From Agaricus subrufescens (Eukaryota > Basidiomycota > Agaricomycetes > Agaricales > Agaricaceae): a stretch of 64,000 bases of DNA. The DNA lies in NCBI GenBank assembly GCA_029945375.1, contig CM057067.1:992001-1056000 (forward strand). The letters run 5' to 3'. This document shows positions 43,126 to 54,366 of this stretch, piece by piece. The translations under genes were made by a program, and so were the position numbers. The notes under the pieces are model-generated. The model had not been told where the DNA came from and did not search any database. It worked only from the letters and a program-made list of their open reading frames with translations. Each line of letters starts with the position of its first letter. The stretch's first letter is position 1.

Positions 43126-44215
43126 ATGACCAATGCTGGTGCGAGTTGGACCCAGCACATCTCCAATGGCAAAAATTCGCGTGAGCTATTTCTCTGTATG
43201 AGTTCTAATGACTCGCTGGAAGAAGGTGGCTACTTACTACTTAAGCCGGACGGGCGTGTTAGCAGGCTCAAGGACTTAGGTACGCCCGAGGCGACTTGAG
43301 AACTTTTGTTCGACGCAAGCAATTCTGCGGGCCGTCTTTCTAATGTAGCGATATGGGTTAACCTGACGAGTGGTTAGTTGCCCCCACAGGTAGCATTTAA
43401 TCGTTGGAACGCACCAGGACATGACGGTTAGAGTCCAGCTTTAGCGTATCAATTTGCCACTGACACAATTTCAAGGCTCGAGTCGAATATGTATCTATCA
43501 GCTCAATTTGACACGTCGTGGGTTGGGTATAAAGTGGACCACATAGAAAATTGCTATCATAAAGATCTCGGACGCTGGTAGCCTGACAAGTGAAGTGTGA
43601 GTTTACAAGGAATATGTCCTCGCGGGGCGTATGCACTAGGATGAAAGGGGTTTTTTCTTACGAGTTTATATGTATCGGTACTCAGATGGTCCGCTTCGCT
43701 TGTGTGGGTGGGACAGTGAAGAAAAGCCATTGGTCAGTTATTCCTACTCAAGAGGATCGCTAACTTAATTCCCAGGTCTTACTTTCGCGAAGTCGAATAG
43801 ATGTCATCACGCTGACACATGGCAAAATCTCAGTCATCGGTCCAGTACGGTCGGCTGGCCTCACCTGCCATGGACCTTCCCCATATTGCTCGTTTTGAAT
43901 CTTCTGCCTCTACGAGCTCACGGGTTTCACTGTACGTTCCATTATTCCCAACCCAACATTGCGAGTTAGGGTGGTATGGTATGCTCCAAATTCAGTTTCC
44001 TCACGACAGAAACGAGATCCACTACAAGATCACATTTTCACGTGGCCTATCTGCTTCTGTAGTCCATGGTTCATTGTTCCTGGTTCAGCTATTCAATCTC
44101 CAACAAGCTAGGCCCGAGGTGCCCAAGACAAACTCCTCGAATCTGTATTCCTGCGGATGCGTTTCTAAACCGCCCCTTACTTTGAGACGTCCAACTACAG
44201 GAAAACACTGGAATA
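43126..44215 (+). pseudogene. F-box family copy J, 3' part
   Basis: The rest of exon 2 (GCGAGTTGGACCCAGCACATCTCC, CTAATGTAGCGATATGG), intron 2, exon 3 (AGGCTCGAGTCGAATATGTATC, TACTCAGATGGTCCGCTTCG) and exon 4 (from about 43776, ending near 44215) are recognisable, with many stops and indels. This is the oldest-looking copy of the array. Confidence 0.75.
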
Positions 44216-44711
44216 TATTAACATATACAATAAACCATAGACGTACATGTGATTTGTATTATACATCGATATTAATCATTTTATACTATTGAGAAGAGAG
44301 CGGAGGCTCATCGGGAACCCGTGATAGAATCTAGTAAAAAGTAAGATGAGAAAGCTGGGTATCGGAGGCCTTTGGATATCCATCAGACTCGTGTAAATAC
44401 GAGTTGGTTGCAGGGTATCGTAATAATCTTAATATATCATGTTGTATCCTTTTGATGTAACGGTTACTTGGCCGACTGGAACGTATTCAGGTCATCAGAA
44501 TTTTGCGGTAGAACAGACATGACTCCGGTCCTCCATGGAAATGATGATGAATAGGTGGCGAGCAATTCGACGTAGAGTAGGAATAAAGATCTTTTCACAG
44601 AGATCCACCCGGCCGGCTGCTGACCATGAAATAATGAAACTCCGCTCTGATAAATTGGTATATTTTCCGCTACAAAAGAAAGCATATCGAGATACAAATA
44701 TGACCCGGGTC
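44216..44711. other. Spacer, no gene seen
   Basis: AT-rich sequence after copy J. Nothing beyond short random open frames was found. Confidence 0.45.
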
Positions 44712-45305
44712 AATCGAGATGAGAGTAGTCCTCTTCATCATAGCCGTCAGGCATGATGGAAAGCGGGTGAAAAGGTATACGAGACTCATGAGCCCTAAGT
44801 ACAATTCCCCACGACAATCGAATGTGGAGAGCGGCACAAAGCCAGATCATACCTGCGACGGAGAATCCCGCGTCGGCTATATACTCAAGGGGCACGCTCC
44901 ACCCTATGAGATCAAGGAAATGGTCAATGCATTGATTGACCTGGTCGTCATTACCTGCACCAATATGGTATGTGAGATGGTACGCATGTATGACGGGGCA
45001 CACGCACAGAGCATACCACCGCGAGCGGTGAGAGGGGGGTATGTATAGAGGACTTCTGGACGGACGACTGTCCTGTCAGGGACTAGACGTGGGAAATCTG
45101 GGCCAATTAGTTGGTTGATGCGGGGGTGTGCCTGATTTAGAATACTCACAGGTGCGGGCTTGATGCGGCGGCGCTGTCCCGACGTTGCGTTGGGCGGCGT
45201 CTGCGCCATAAGGGTGGTGTCTTGGTCTTTGCCGTCTGTCACGGCGGCGAGGCCTATGGCCGGCCTCGATGTCCTCGACGCGACGGGCGTCAGCGGAGTG
45301 GGCAT
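44712..45305 (-). CDS. Possible small gene divergent from CAC2, unidentified
   Basis: Minus-strand reading gives an open frame of 133 codons from 45305 (MPTPLTPVASRTSRP...) and, after intron-like borders near 44952 (CAG/GTAATG) and 44904 (CATAG), a hydrophobic segment (VAGMIWLCAALHIRLSW) and a tidy end, PDGYDEEDYSHLD-stop at 44712. It could be a small membrane protein, but the exon joins are uncertain and I recognise no family. Part of it (about 45070-45250) is duplicated at 25150-25330 inside the F-box array. Confidence 0.3.
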
Positions 45306-45309
45306 CCTC

Positions 45310-45726
45310 TAGTGTGTGAGGAAAGGGGACCCCGCCAGACATGCCCATAGGCATGTCACGCTGGTCCGAAAAGGCATGTGGCTGGGAAAATGATGGAGGG
45401 GAGGAAGATTCCGTCTTTGTGTGGAGAGGGGGCATTTTGGGGGACTTTGCCGGTTTTGCGCGCGGTATATAATATCACTGCGCCACACTTACCTATGATG
45501 GTAGTCCTGTCAATAGCCCGACCCCTTGTCTCTGCCTAGTGCCGCAACCAATTTTTCTGCCTCTCCCAGACCACCACGAAGCCTCTCGCATCACCTGTCC
45601 CATCCCCCTGGTCCAGGTTGCGAGGAGAATTAATTTTTTCGATTTTTGACGATAATTCTTGACCTTCAACCACCATCATCTGACCTACAAAACCCACTCT
45701 CACACGCCGTCCCCTCGTCCATCCCG
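45310..45726 (+). promoter_or_regulatory. 5' flank of CAC2, source of dispersed copies
   Basis: Contains a TATA-like GGTATATAA at 45464-45472, about 250 bp before the start codon. Diverged copies of this flank occur at 14903-15290, 25330-25410, 28849-28925 and 36523-36648. If those copies kept promoter activity, they could have driven what lay downstream of them. Confidence 0.55.
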
Positions 45727-48700
45727 ATGCGTTTTCGAACACTCGAGATTAGATGGCACGACTCCAAGCCTATTTCGACTTGTGACTTCCAGCCTGTGCC
45801 CTTCAAACGCGCGAGACCGAATCTGGGCAACGAAGACAAGTTTGCTAGTCATTCCTATAGGTTGGCGACCGGTGGGGAGGATAACCATGTTCGCGTATGT
45901 CTCACCTTCCGTCCCCTCCTCTGCCTCGCACAGACTCACTGGACGATTCTAGGTGTGGATGGTCTATCCCAACATCAGACCCACCTCGCTTGTGAAGGAT
46001 GACCCGAACCCGGCCGCTCCGCGCCCTCCACGGATAGAGTATCTTTCAACACTCAGTCGTCATTCCGCTGCTGTCAATGTCGTGAGGTTTTCGCCAAATG
46101 GTAGCGTCTTTCGTGTTTCCGTCGTATATGCGGTGTGATTGATTCAACTCTGCTGTAAATAGGCGAGCTCATTGCCTCCGCTGGTGATGGTACGTGCAAC
46201 CTCCCAACCCTCCTCTCCGGGACGCGTTTTTCTCAATCCTTTCACGCAGATGGTATGATCATCATCTGGGCTCAGTCCGCCAATCCCATAGCTAGCGCTT
46301 ACGGAAGTGATATCCCTCCTGATGAAGCTCAACTGGATAAGGAGTTTTGGAAACCGCGGACCACCTTTCGGTACATAACCTTGCCAACCTTTATATTCAC
46401 CAATGATACTCAAACCATCTTAGTTGTACGACGATGCAAGTTTATGACCTTGCTTGGAGCCCTACCGGCGAATACATCATTGCTGGGAGCACAGATAACA
46501 CTGCACGAATCTTTGCCTCTGTCGATGGTGTGTATATGCTATATTCTATTGACGCAGAGAGTCAGTTTTATCTGACTATCGTCAAACAGGCAAGTGCGTC
46601 TGCGAGATCGCAGAGCACTCTCATTTCGTGCAAGGGGTCGCTTGGGACCCTCTGAATGAGTATATAGCAACACAAAGCAGTGATCGATCTATGCACGTCC
46701 ATCGCATTTCCACCAAGAACGGAACTTTTGAGGCCCATGCTGTTGGACGTAATACGCGAATGCCCACACGGCATACACGCACGCCAAGTGCACATGGCAG
46801 TGTTACTACACCTTTAACCCGTCCCAAAATGTTCCGTAGCGAGTCTTGTACAAGTGATGCCGAATCAGCCGTCGACAAAGACGAGCTAACTGCCCCACTT
46901 ACTCCAGCAACTTCCGTTGGGGGTACGCCTTCCCTGACAATGTTCCCCCCTCCTCCCGTCGTGGATAAAGGTCAAGGTTCAACGTCCTCCAGACGCTCTT
47001 CATTCAGTGCCAGCTCCAATCCGCCTGGATCTCCTCATTCCTCTTTCCGATATGGACGTTCACCGTCGCCCATGCCCCCCCTCCCGGCCATCAGAAGCCT
47101 ACCTCCTTCGGCTGCCTGGGCAAACGTCAAGCTATATGGAGATGAGAATTACACCAACTTCTTTCGGAGATTGACGTTCAGTCCTGATGGTGGCTTGCTC
47201 CTTACCCCCGCCGGACAATTCGAGGATCCGATTATCATCCCATCTAGCTTATCTAACAAGGGTGCATCCTCATCGGGTGCAGTGAAGGATGAAGGAGGAA
47301 CGCCTGTGCGGGGCAGAAAAGGAAAACCGAGCACGAACACCGATGCTTCGTCTGCAACAGGCTCCAACACTGGGAACGGATCGTCGACATCATCGTCCGT
47401 GTTTATATACTCCAGAGCCAACTTTGCCAGGCCTCCAATCGCACAGTTACCTGGTCACAGGAAAGCCAGTGTTGCTGTTAGATTCTCGTCGATTTTGTAT
47501 GAACTCAGACCGAATGTCGAACCTGGGTCTACGAACGATCGAGAACCGGCAGAGACCAAAACGGCTGCGTTGGAGAAGGGTATGGAAGGGGCATTAGATG
47601 TTGATGTGACTGGACCAACAGTCGTCGTCAACCCAGCACCGGAAACGTCAGCCCCTTCATCCGGGGCCACTATATCATTAATGAGTCCTCAACGTACGCC
47701 CGCGTCAAATCAATCCCAAAATTCCTCTATCGCTGCTCCAGCTCCCAGACTTTCGCTATCTACTTCTCAATTGGAGGGGAGCAACGCAACATTGCCATCT
47801 CCCGGATTGTCGCCGATGGATGTACGACCGCCTACACCGGCCGCTTCTAAGCCTTCCACACCCCGCATACACCCAGTGAATTCTCAGCTGATGACGCCTC
47901 AAGCACAGAGCCCTGCCGTCCCTCCGAGTACAGGCTCTATATTTGCTTTGCCTTATCGAATGCTTTACGCCGTTGTGACCATGGATGCTGTTGCGATTTA
48001 CGACACGCAACAAGCTGGTCCCATATGCCTCCTGACCAAGTTGCATTATGATGAGTTCACCGATATGACATGGTAAGTTTCCATGGTTCAGGCTTTCCTA
48101 ATTTATTCTAATGAGCGCGTGGGTTTGATGTGTTATAACAGGTCGTCAGATGGTCAAACCCTTCTACTCTCATCGCGAGATGGTTATTGTACCATTGTGA
48201 TTTTTGATGAGATTCTGCCGGCATCACACACCCAGCAACATGCATTACAACTTCAGTCGATTGCGCACCAGAACTCTGTTCCACTCGTCTCATCGACCTC
48301 TGCTACGAACACACCGGCAACGTCGACCATTGGACTACCGCATCTTCATACCCACTCACTTACGCCCTCATCTCACGCGCGGAAACGTAGTGAACGCAGT
48401 GAACCTCCCTTGACACCTGCCGCCAGTACGGATGGGGAAAGCACCGCTGCAGGATCTTTCGGTTCCTATTTCAATGTTGGTGCTTCCGCTTCGGGAAGTG
48501 GAAACATGAACACTCCCACTGCTGGAAGTTCTACCGCTGGAGCCATGGCTTCTTTTTCGGCTTCGATCGCGAGTCCCAAATTGGTTGCTATAGGTGGGAA
48601 ATCCGATACCAGTGAGGGTCATAAGCGGCAGGTTTCCGGCATGGGTAGTAACGTTGATGAGACGGATGTGGACTCTGGGAATACAGAACAGCCGCCGAAG

Positions 48701-48748
48701 AAGAAGAGACGTGTCGCTTTAACTCGCGTGGGTGATTTGGACTCATGA
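45727..48748 (+). CDS. CAC2: Chromatin assembly factor 1 subunit CAC2 (p60, CHAF1B)
   Basis: WD40 subunit of CAF-1, which deposits H3-H4 on newly replicated DNA in the nucleus. Seven exons, 45727-45894, 45953-46100, 46163-46189, 46250-46370, 46424-46527, 46590-48072 and 48142-48748, give 885 residues. The N-terminus MRFRTLEIRWHDSKPISTCD is the family hallmark. WD repeats follow (ATGGEDNHVRVW, HSAAVNVVRFSPNG, ASAGDDGMIIIW, VYDLAWSPTGEYIIAGS, HFVQGVAWDPLNEYIATQSS, YTNFFRRLTFSPDG near residue 340, and DMTWSSDGQTLLLSSRDGYC near 685). Long Ser/Pro/Thr-rich insertions lie between repeats and at the end, which closes with a basic PPKKKRRV that could be a nuclear signal. It is longer than the animal and yeast proteins, mainly through these insertions. 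Confidence 0.92.
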
Positions 48749-49614
48749 TCTTCTTGGGAAACTATTCTCTTGATGGCTGCACTATCGAATCCTTTTGTGA
48801 GATTAAAAATTTTTGGGATCCGTTTTTCTCTTTTTTTTTTTCGTTAGTTATGGACCTCGTGTTTTTATAGGACACATTCTTGTTTTCTCTTTATTTTATC
48901 TTATTTTTTTTTGGTGCTAGCTTGTCTTTTGCTTCCTTTCTCGCGAATTTGTATTCGTTCCTATTGTAAGGGATGCCCCCTCCTATTCGTCCTATTTTTT
49001 TTCTTATCACTATCTCCACCGACATAGTCCCTCTATTGTATGTTAGAACCGTATTTCCTACTCTAGCCTCTCTCATCCATGAAGCGTCCTGATTGCCAGG
49101 CAAAGATCCCCCCCTGAAGTGTTGTTTTCCTGTTTATCGTTTGTTCTCCCTAACTTTATCGCCTTCTTAATCTTTTTTTCCATTCTGATTTCTCTTAGCA
49201 CCACCCTACTGCCCCTCTCATACGTAGTCTATGAATAATTTGTTGTTCCCATCCATCATCATTTGAGAAAATCAATATCTTTTCTGGTGTATCGATAATA
49301 GAGCGGTAGTTCTAGATCTGATTTATTAATTGATTTGTGATGCGCTCGTTTTTTCTTGCTTTTGCGAATACACATGATATGCGATTGAACAATTTGAGGC
49401 CTGCAAAAAACTTGACTAGGGTCTGTATTGCCCATCGCGTGGATATATGGGGAAAGGGTAACAAAAGAACAGAAGAAAAAAACATACAATGACATGACAT
49501 TGATGAGAAAAGATTACAATCGATTACAGATGCGGTCTTTAGAAGAAAAAGTAAAAAAAGGCGAGTGCCAAGCCGTTGAAGCGTACATAAAAAAAATGGC
49601 ACTTTTTCTTTTTT
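48749..49614. other. Convergent intergenic region, T/A-rich
   Basis: Between the stops of CAC2 and the nucleoporin gene. It consists of T runs on the left half and A runs on the right, as expected for two facing 3' untranslated regions. No gene seen. Confidence 0.6.
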
Positions 49615-51773
49615 TCATCGCAACGCGCTCGCACGAAGGGTATCAGTGGAGCTAAGAAGATTATCTACTTCGTAATCGGATTGTGCGGTGTTTGAGCTGG
49701 TACCCATGATAATACCAACGTCTTTTAATACTCTTTGCAGGATCTTTGTCAGATGCGATAATCCTGCCTGCTGATCTGCTAGAATCTATGACATCAAACA
49801 TAAACGTTTGAGTGGATTGAATAGGAGATAGCCACTAGGATTGCTGCTGACCTGAGTTAAATGCGCTAAACCCTCTTCGTCTACAACAGCCCATTCTCCA
49901 ATACCATTCCTCGCACGTTCCTTTGACGCGTTAACAGCTCCAAGAAGAGCCCACAACTCGTTAACTTTGCCTTTCATCCTCCCCCTCCTCAACTCCTCCT
50001 CAAGCTCCTCCAACGAACTCCTCAACTGTTCCTCCTCAGGTCTAATCGACGAACTCCTCACACTAGGTATCAACAAATGCAAATGTTGCACAAACCCCAA
50101 CAACCTCTGCGTCAACTGCGTCTGCGCCAACACGTCTTTCAAAAGTCGAGAGGAATTAGCCAACGTATGTTGAGTTGTGAGTGATTCGAGACGTGATTTG
50201 AGTTCTTTGAGGTATTGTTGGTGTTCGCTTGATTTTTTGTTTTGGGCTTCGACTCGGGTGCGAAGGTCGTCGAATCCGATTGCGAGGACGGGGACGTGAC
50301 ATGTTGGATCGGGATTTTCGCGTCTGGCTTTTTCCCAGAGAGCGTCGTTGAGGGCGTTTGTGGGTCGACCGTATAAGCCGACGCTGCCTGGACTAACGAG
50401 GTTGTAGAAGTAGTGCTATGTATCACAGAAAAGTTAGTCCTAATACAAACAACAGGGTTTTGACGCGAGATAATGCACACCTGGAATCGACATTGAGGCG
50501 AGGACGGGTTCCATGCATTATATATAGCCTCTATCCTTTGTTGCAGCTGGAGCGCCTGTGTTTGAGCATCGGCTTGTTGCTGGGCTGGTGTCAACGCGGT
50601 TCTTGAACCCAACAAACTATGTGAGGGAAACGTAGACGCGTTCAGCCCCGTTCCGTTCCCGGTCGTATTCCCGAAAAGCGAACCAGTAGCGGGCTGCTGG
50701 GGTTTGGTGCCGAAAAGACCACCACCCGCATTGGTAGAGGATCCAAACAGGCCGTTGGATGGCTGAGTCGTAGTCGTACTACCGAAGAGGTTGGGCTGTT
50801 GTTGTTGTTGTTGTTGCGGCTGTTGATTGTAGGTTTGGGTATTCCCGAATAAACCGTTTCCCGTGGCGGTGGTGGACGAACCAAATATTCCACCTGGCTT
50901 GTTCCCCCCGAATAAAGACGGCTGTTGCTGATTGTTCGTAGTGGAGTTGCCGAACACGTTCGACGGTTGGTTCGTCGCGGTGCTGTTCCCGAATATATTC
51001 GTCGAGGGTTGAGTATTTGAGGTGGAAGTATTCCCAAACAGGCCACCGCCTCCTTGCGGCTGATGAGCGGTGCTTCCAAACAGGCCGCCACCTGTAGAAG
51101 GCTGGTTTGTATTCGTGGCATCGAACAGACCTCCACTGGTTGAAGGCTGGGTTGTGTTCGTGGCACCGAACAGACCTCCACTTGTTGAAGGTTGGGTTGT
51201 GTTCGTGCTACCAAACAATCCTCCACTCGCGGCAGGTTGTGTAGACGTGTTTCCGAATATCGAAGTGCCAGTCGCAGGCTGTTGCTGTTGTTGCTGGTTT
51301 TGGGTATTCCCAAATAAGCCACCTCCGCTTGTCGTGGAGGGTTGCGTCGCCGCCGCCGTCGTATTCCCAAACAAACTTGGCGTCGCAGGCGCCTGCTGCT
51401 GTGGTTGCGATTGCATATGGCCAAATAAACCTGTTCCTGCGGTATTGCCAAACGGACCCGTGCCACCCGTCGAGTGTTGTTGATGCTGTTGTTGGTGCGA
51501 CGCGCCAAAAAGGCCTCCTCCGGTGTTTGTGTGACCAAAGATGGAACCCGCTGGTTGGTTCTGGTGATGAGTGGTGTTCCCAAAGATCGAACCAGACGGC
51601 TGCTGGTGGTGTTGATTTTGGTGCAGGAAAGGATTTGTGCTCCCGAAGAGCGATGGAGTCTGGTGTGTCTGGGAGTGACCAAAGAGGGGATTCGGGGCCG
51701 GCGGTTGGTGAGCTGTGCCGAAGATACTCGCGCCTGCCGTTGGCGCGGGATTTGTTGCTCCAAATATCGACAT
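49615..51773 (-). CDS. NUP57: FG nucleoporin NUP57 / Nup54
   Basis: Central-channel nucleoporin of the nuclear pore, a partner of the Nup62/Nsp1 and Nup58/Nup49 proteins. Three exons, 51773-50481, 50415-49852 and 49785-49615, give 675 residues. The first 400 residues are GLFG/SIFG/NLFG repeats spaced by Gln, Asn, Thr and Ser, with several Gln runs (near 51290 and 50800). The structured part begins at EAIYNAWNPSSPQCRFQ, continues HYFYNLV...LYGRPTNALNDALWEKA, the Nup54 signature, and then long coiled coils (SSEHQQYLKELKSRLESL and EQLRSSLEELEEELRRG). The start is the ATG in MSIFGATNP; an upstream in-frame ATG would add 23 unrelated residues. The opposite strand carries long but spurious open frames due to the repeats. 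Confidence 0.92.
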
Positions 51774-52202
51774 ATCGCTGCAAACACAATTGATCAAAAT
51801 GTCATCCCGATGTTGGAATTCGGCGCTCACGGGACTTCTCACGTATGAATTCGACCTGATACTGTACCTGAGCAGCGGAGGTAGGGCAGAGGAAACGAGC
51901 GCCAGCTGCCTGGAGGTAGTTACAACTGGCCACAGCTAACAAACGGCGGGCGGGAGGCTTAGAGTCACGTGATCCTCAATCCTACTTACATCGCAAAAGC
52001 AACAAGATGAATTGCGGATTCATGACTTCTACTGAGAAACAAAGTCCCCTCTCCTAACACAGAGTGGCAGAAACGAACAGCACAAAACCACTGATATCAT
52101 ATGCAAAAGCCGAACAGCAAATTCGTCGCGTGGGTGGCAGCAGTATGCATAGTCATATTACATACGGATGTTTTGATAAGGCATGAATACAAAACGGTAA
52201 AC
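51774..52202. other. Intergenic between NUP57 start and eL27 end
   Basis: 429 bases containing the NUP57 promoter and the eL27 3' end (both genes on the minus strand). No further feature recognised. Confidence 0.5.
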
Positions 52203-52840
52203 TCAGAACTATAGCGAACATCATCAGTCCATGTACTAAGCAAATCAAACACGACGCGACATACCCTCAGAGGTTGGAAGAACCATTTGTTCTTCCCGGA
52301 CGTGTAACGATCCTCAAAGAGTTTCTTGATGTTCTTCTTCGCATCCTCCCGCTGTGACACCTCCCCGAAAGTATCCAACATCACAGAGTTTTTGAGGCCC
52401 TCCAGTTCAAGAGCATATCGTGTAGGGAACAAGTGTGAGTAGTTGATGACCTTTCACAAGTCTCTCAGTGTCCGCAATATTTCTACAAACCCAAAAAACC
52501 AACGTACCTTGATGAAAGGCTTCACTTTGCTCCTTCGTTGCACCTTCTTCGGACCCATACGCCGTGTCACCTTACGGGGGTAACGCTCGACACCAGCAAC
52601 GATAGCATAGGGGAAGGGTTTTCCTTTGCCAGATTCGTCAACTTGCTTGATGATTACAACCTTCTTTCCAGCATGACGACCTTGAAGCACAATTGCGACC
52701 TGATTGAACTCGATGTAAACCAGACCATCCCAGCCATTTGGAATCCGCCTATATGCGCACCTTACCAGGCTTGTAAACTAACAGAACATTCAGCCTACAC
52801 GTTCAATAACCAGACAATGAATTCGCATACCTTTGACCAT
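52203..52840 (-). CDS. RPL27: 60S ribosomal protein eL27
   Basis: Cytosolic large-subunit ribosomal protein. Five exons, 52840-52831, 52777-52761, 52699-52508, 52450-52265 and 52208-52203, give exactly 136 residues, the usual eL27 length. Two tiny 5' exons (10 and 17 nt) encode MVKVYKPGK; then VAIVLQGRHAGKKVVIIKQ, RYPRKVTRRMGPKKVQRRSK, VINYSHLFPTRYALELE and NKWFFQPLR follow, and a 6-nt last exon adds Phe and the stop. Without the last intron the frame would run on for more than 50 unrelated residues, so the FFQPLRF ending supports the splice. Intron-rich ends are normal for basidiomycete ribosomal protein genes. Confidence 0.94.
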
Positions 52841-53753
52841 CTTGACGTACGGCGACGAACTTTTGATTTACGCCAAACTGGTGAAGACAATCCACTCGTC
52901 CACACCGGAAATCTCCGTGGTGGCTGTTAGTTTATTGAATAAGGTTCAGGTTCAGTTGGCAACAATTGATGTCCGACAGATGTCGGCTCGGCCCGACACC
53001 GACGACCTTCTACTGGGAAAAGAACTTCGCATGAGATTCTTCCCTGACAGTTTTCATGTCCTTAACTTTGGACGATCACCCATCGCTGGCTGCTCTTCCC
53101 GCTCCACTCTTCCGCCGCCCCTGATCTCTCACATTCTTTATATATTTCTGTGATTAGTCTTCTTGTTTCCTTGGCGGAAGTCATAGTTTCTGGCATATCC
53201 ACTACTTCTGGTTTACGGCTAAGCATCGCGTACAAGACTAAAACCCGCGAGTTACGATGTATACTATTTGCCGTTCTTCTTATACCCAAGCCAACGTCAG
53301 AAGAAGGTTGCTGTTCTTCCGTCGCGACAGCGGCCAAAACTAACATGGTAATTCCGGGTTCTCAAAACAGAATGCGCTTAAACTCCACGGCGATTCGAAA
53401 ATTAGTCTGGAAAGAACATGTCCATCAACACCGCTAAGGCCGCATATCTCGTAAAAAACAAATGAGCTTTCCTAAAAATGTTCCTATTACGCAAGAAAAA
53501 AAATTTTTTCTGTCATCTCGGTAATTCAAACAGGATGTTTCTACAACACAAGATCTACAGTAACATGTCAACGAGCATGTAGGCCCATGGTAAAAGAGTG
53601 AACCATGAACAAAGTATGAAAAGGAGCGCAAACCGAGACTGACACGAACTCAAAAAAGGGAGGAAGCAAATATGCGGCGAGAATACGGCCCATCATCTGT
53701 ACGAAAGTTCAAACCATCTTCAAAGAATTTACGAATGTCGAGCACCGCCAAGC
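52841..53753. other. Intergenic between eL27 and the hydrophobin
   Basis: About 900 bases: the eL27 promoter on the left and the hydrophobin 3' flank on the right. Open frames on both strands (for example 53062-53346 minus) show no motif. Nothing supported. Confidence 0.5.
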
Positions 53754-54366
53754 CTAAGTGTTGAGGTTGACTAGAGGTTGACTAGTACGTGAAATGGGTC
53801 AGCCAACGGCGCATACATACAACACGAAGGTTACTTACCGGGTGAGCAGCCAGTGGTAACGAGACCATTGAAGTGGTTGTCGTCACAGCAAACTGCTTGG
53901 CTAGTGCTGACGGGTGGACAACGATTGACAATCAGCATATTTGACGGGTGTGATGAATGTTCTTACCAGCTGTTGCCGCCTACACCAATCACCGAGAGAG
54001 GACTACAATTGAGGCCGACAAGGCCCGAAGCAGGGGCCACGATTCCCAAGAGACCAGTGACAGAACTGGCTTGCGAGTCCGCTGCATTGGAGACTGAGTT
54101 GCAGCAATGTAAACTTCCAGTATTGCAGCTCCTAGGTTGACTTGGAATGGGGGAAACACGAGAGCGTTTGGCACCTACACCACCACGAAAATAAGAAAGG
54201 AAACTTTCGTAGAGGTTGTCCCAGACTTACTCCAAGTACTAGTACGACGGACAGGAGGCAGAGGGGGTAGACCGCGAGCAAAGCGGGAAGCATTGGTCTC
54301 ATAGTGAGCGGCATAGACACTAGCAGCACTGAGGGTAAGGAAAGTAAAGACGGTGGTGAACTTCAT
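53754..54366 (-). CDS. Class I hydrophobin
   Basis: Small secreted amphipathic wall protein that coats aerial hyphae and spores. Four exons, 54366-54231, 54174-53967, 53906-53839 and 53770-53754, give 142 residues. A signal peptide is clear: MKFTTVFTFLTLSAASVYAA. Eight cysteines follow in the class I spacing C-X6-CC-X31-C-X12-C-X5-CC-X12-C (CNTGSLHCC, LNCSPLSVIG, CTSQAVCC, TTGCSP). A Pro/Arg-rich linker separates the signal from the first cysteine. The final acceptor is ambiguous because TCAACCTCTAG is repeated: the inner site ends VNLNT, the outer site (53781) ends VNL. Class I proteins usually form rodlets; nothing in the sequence says at which stage it is made. Confidence 0.93.

Noticed and set aside
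51070..51848. Several plus-strand open frames opposite the nucleoporin repeats
   Set aside because: They are the antisense of the GLFG repeats; the minus-strand protein has the full Nup54 structured domain downstream.
53062..53346. Minus-strand 94-codon frame between eL27 and the hydrophobin
   Set aside because: No domain, no conserved start context and no splice partner.
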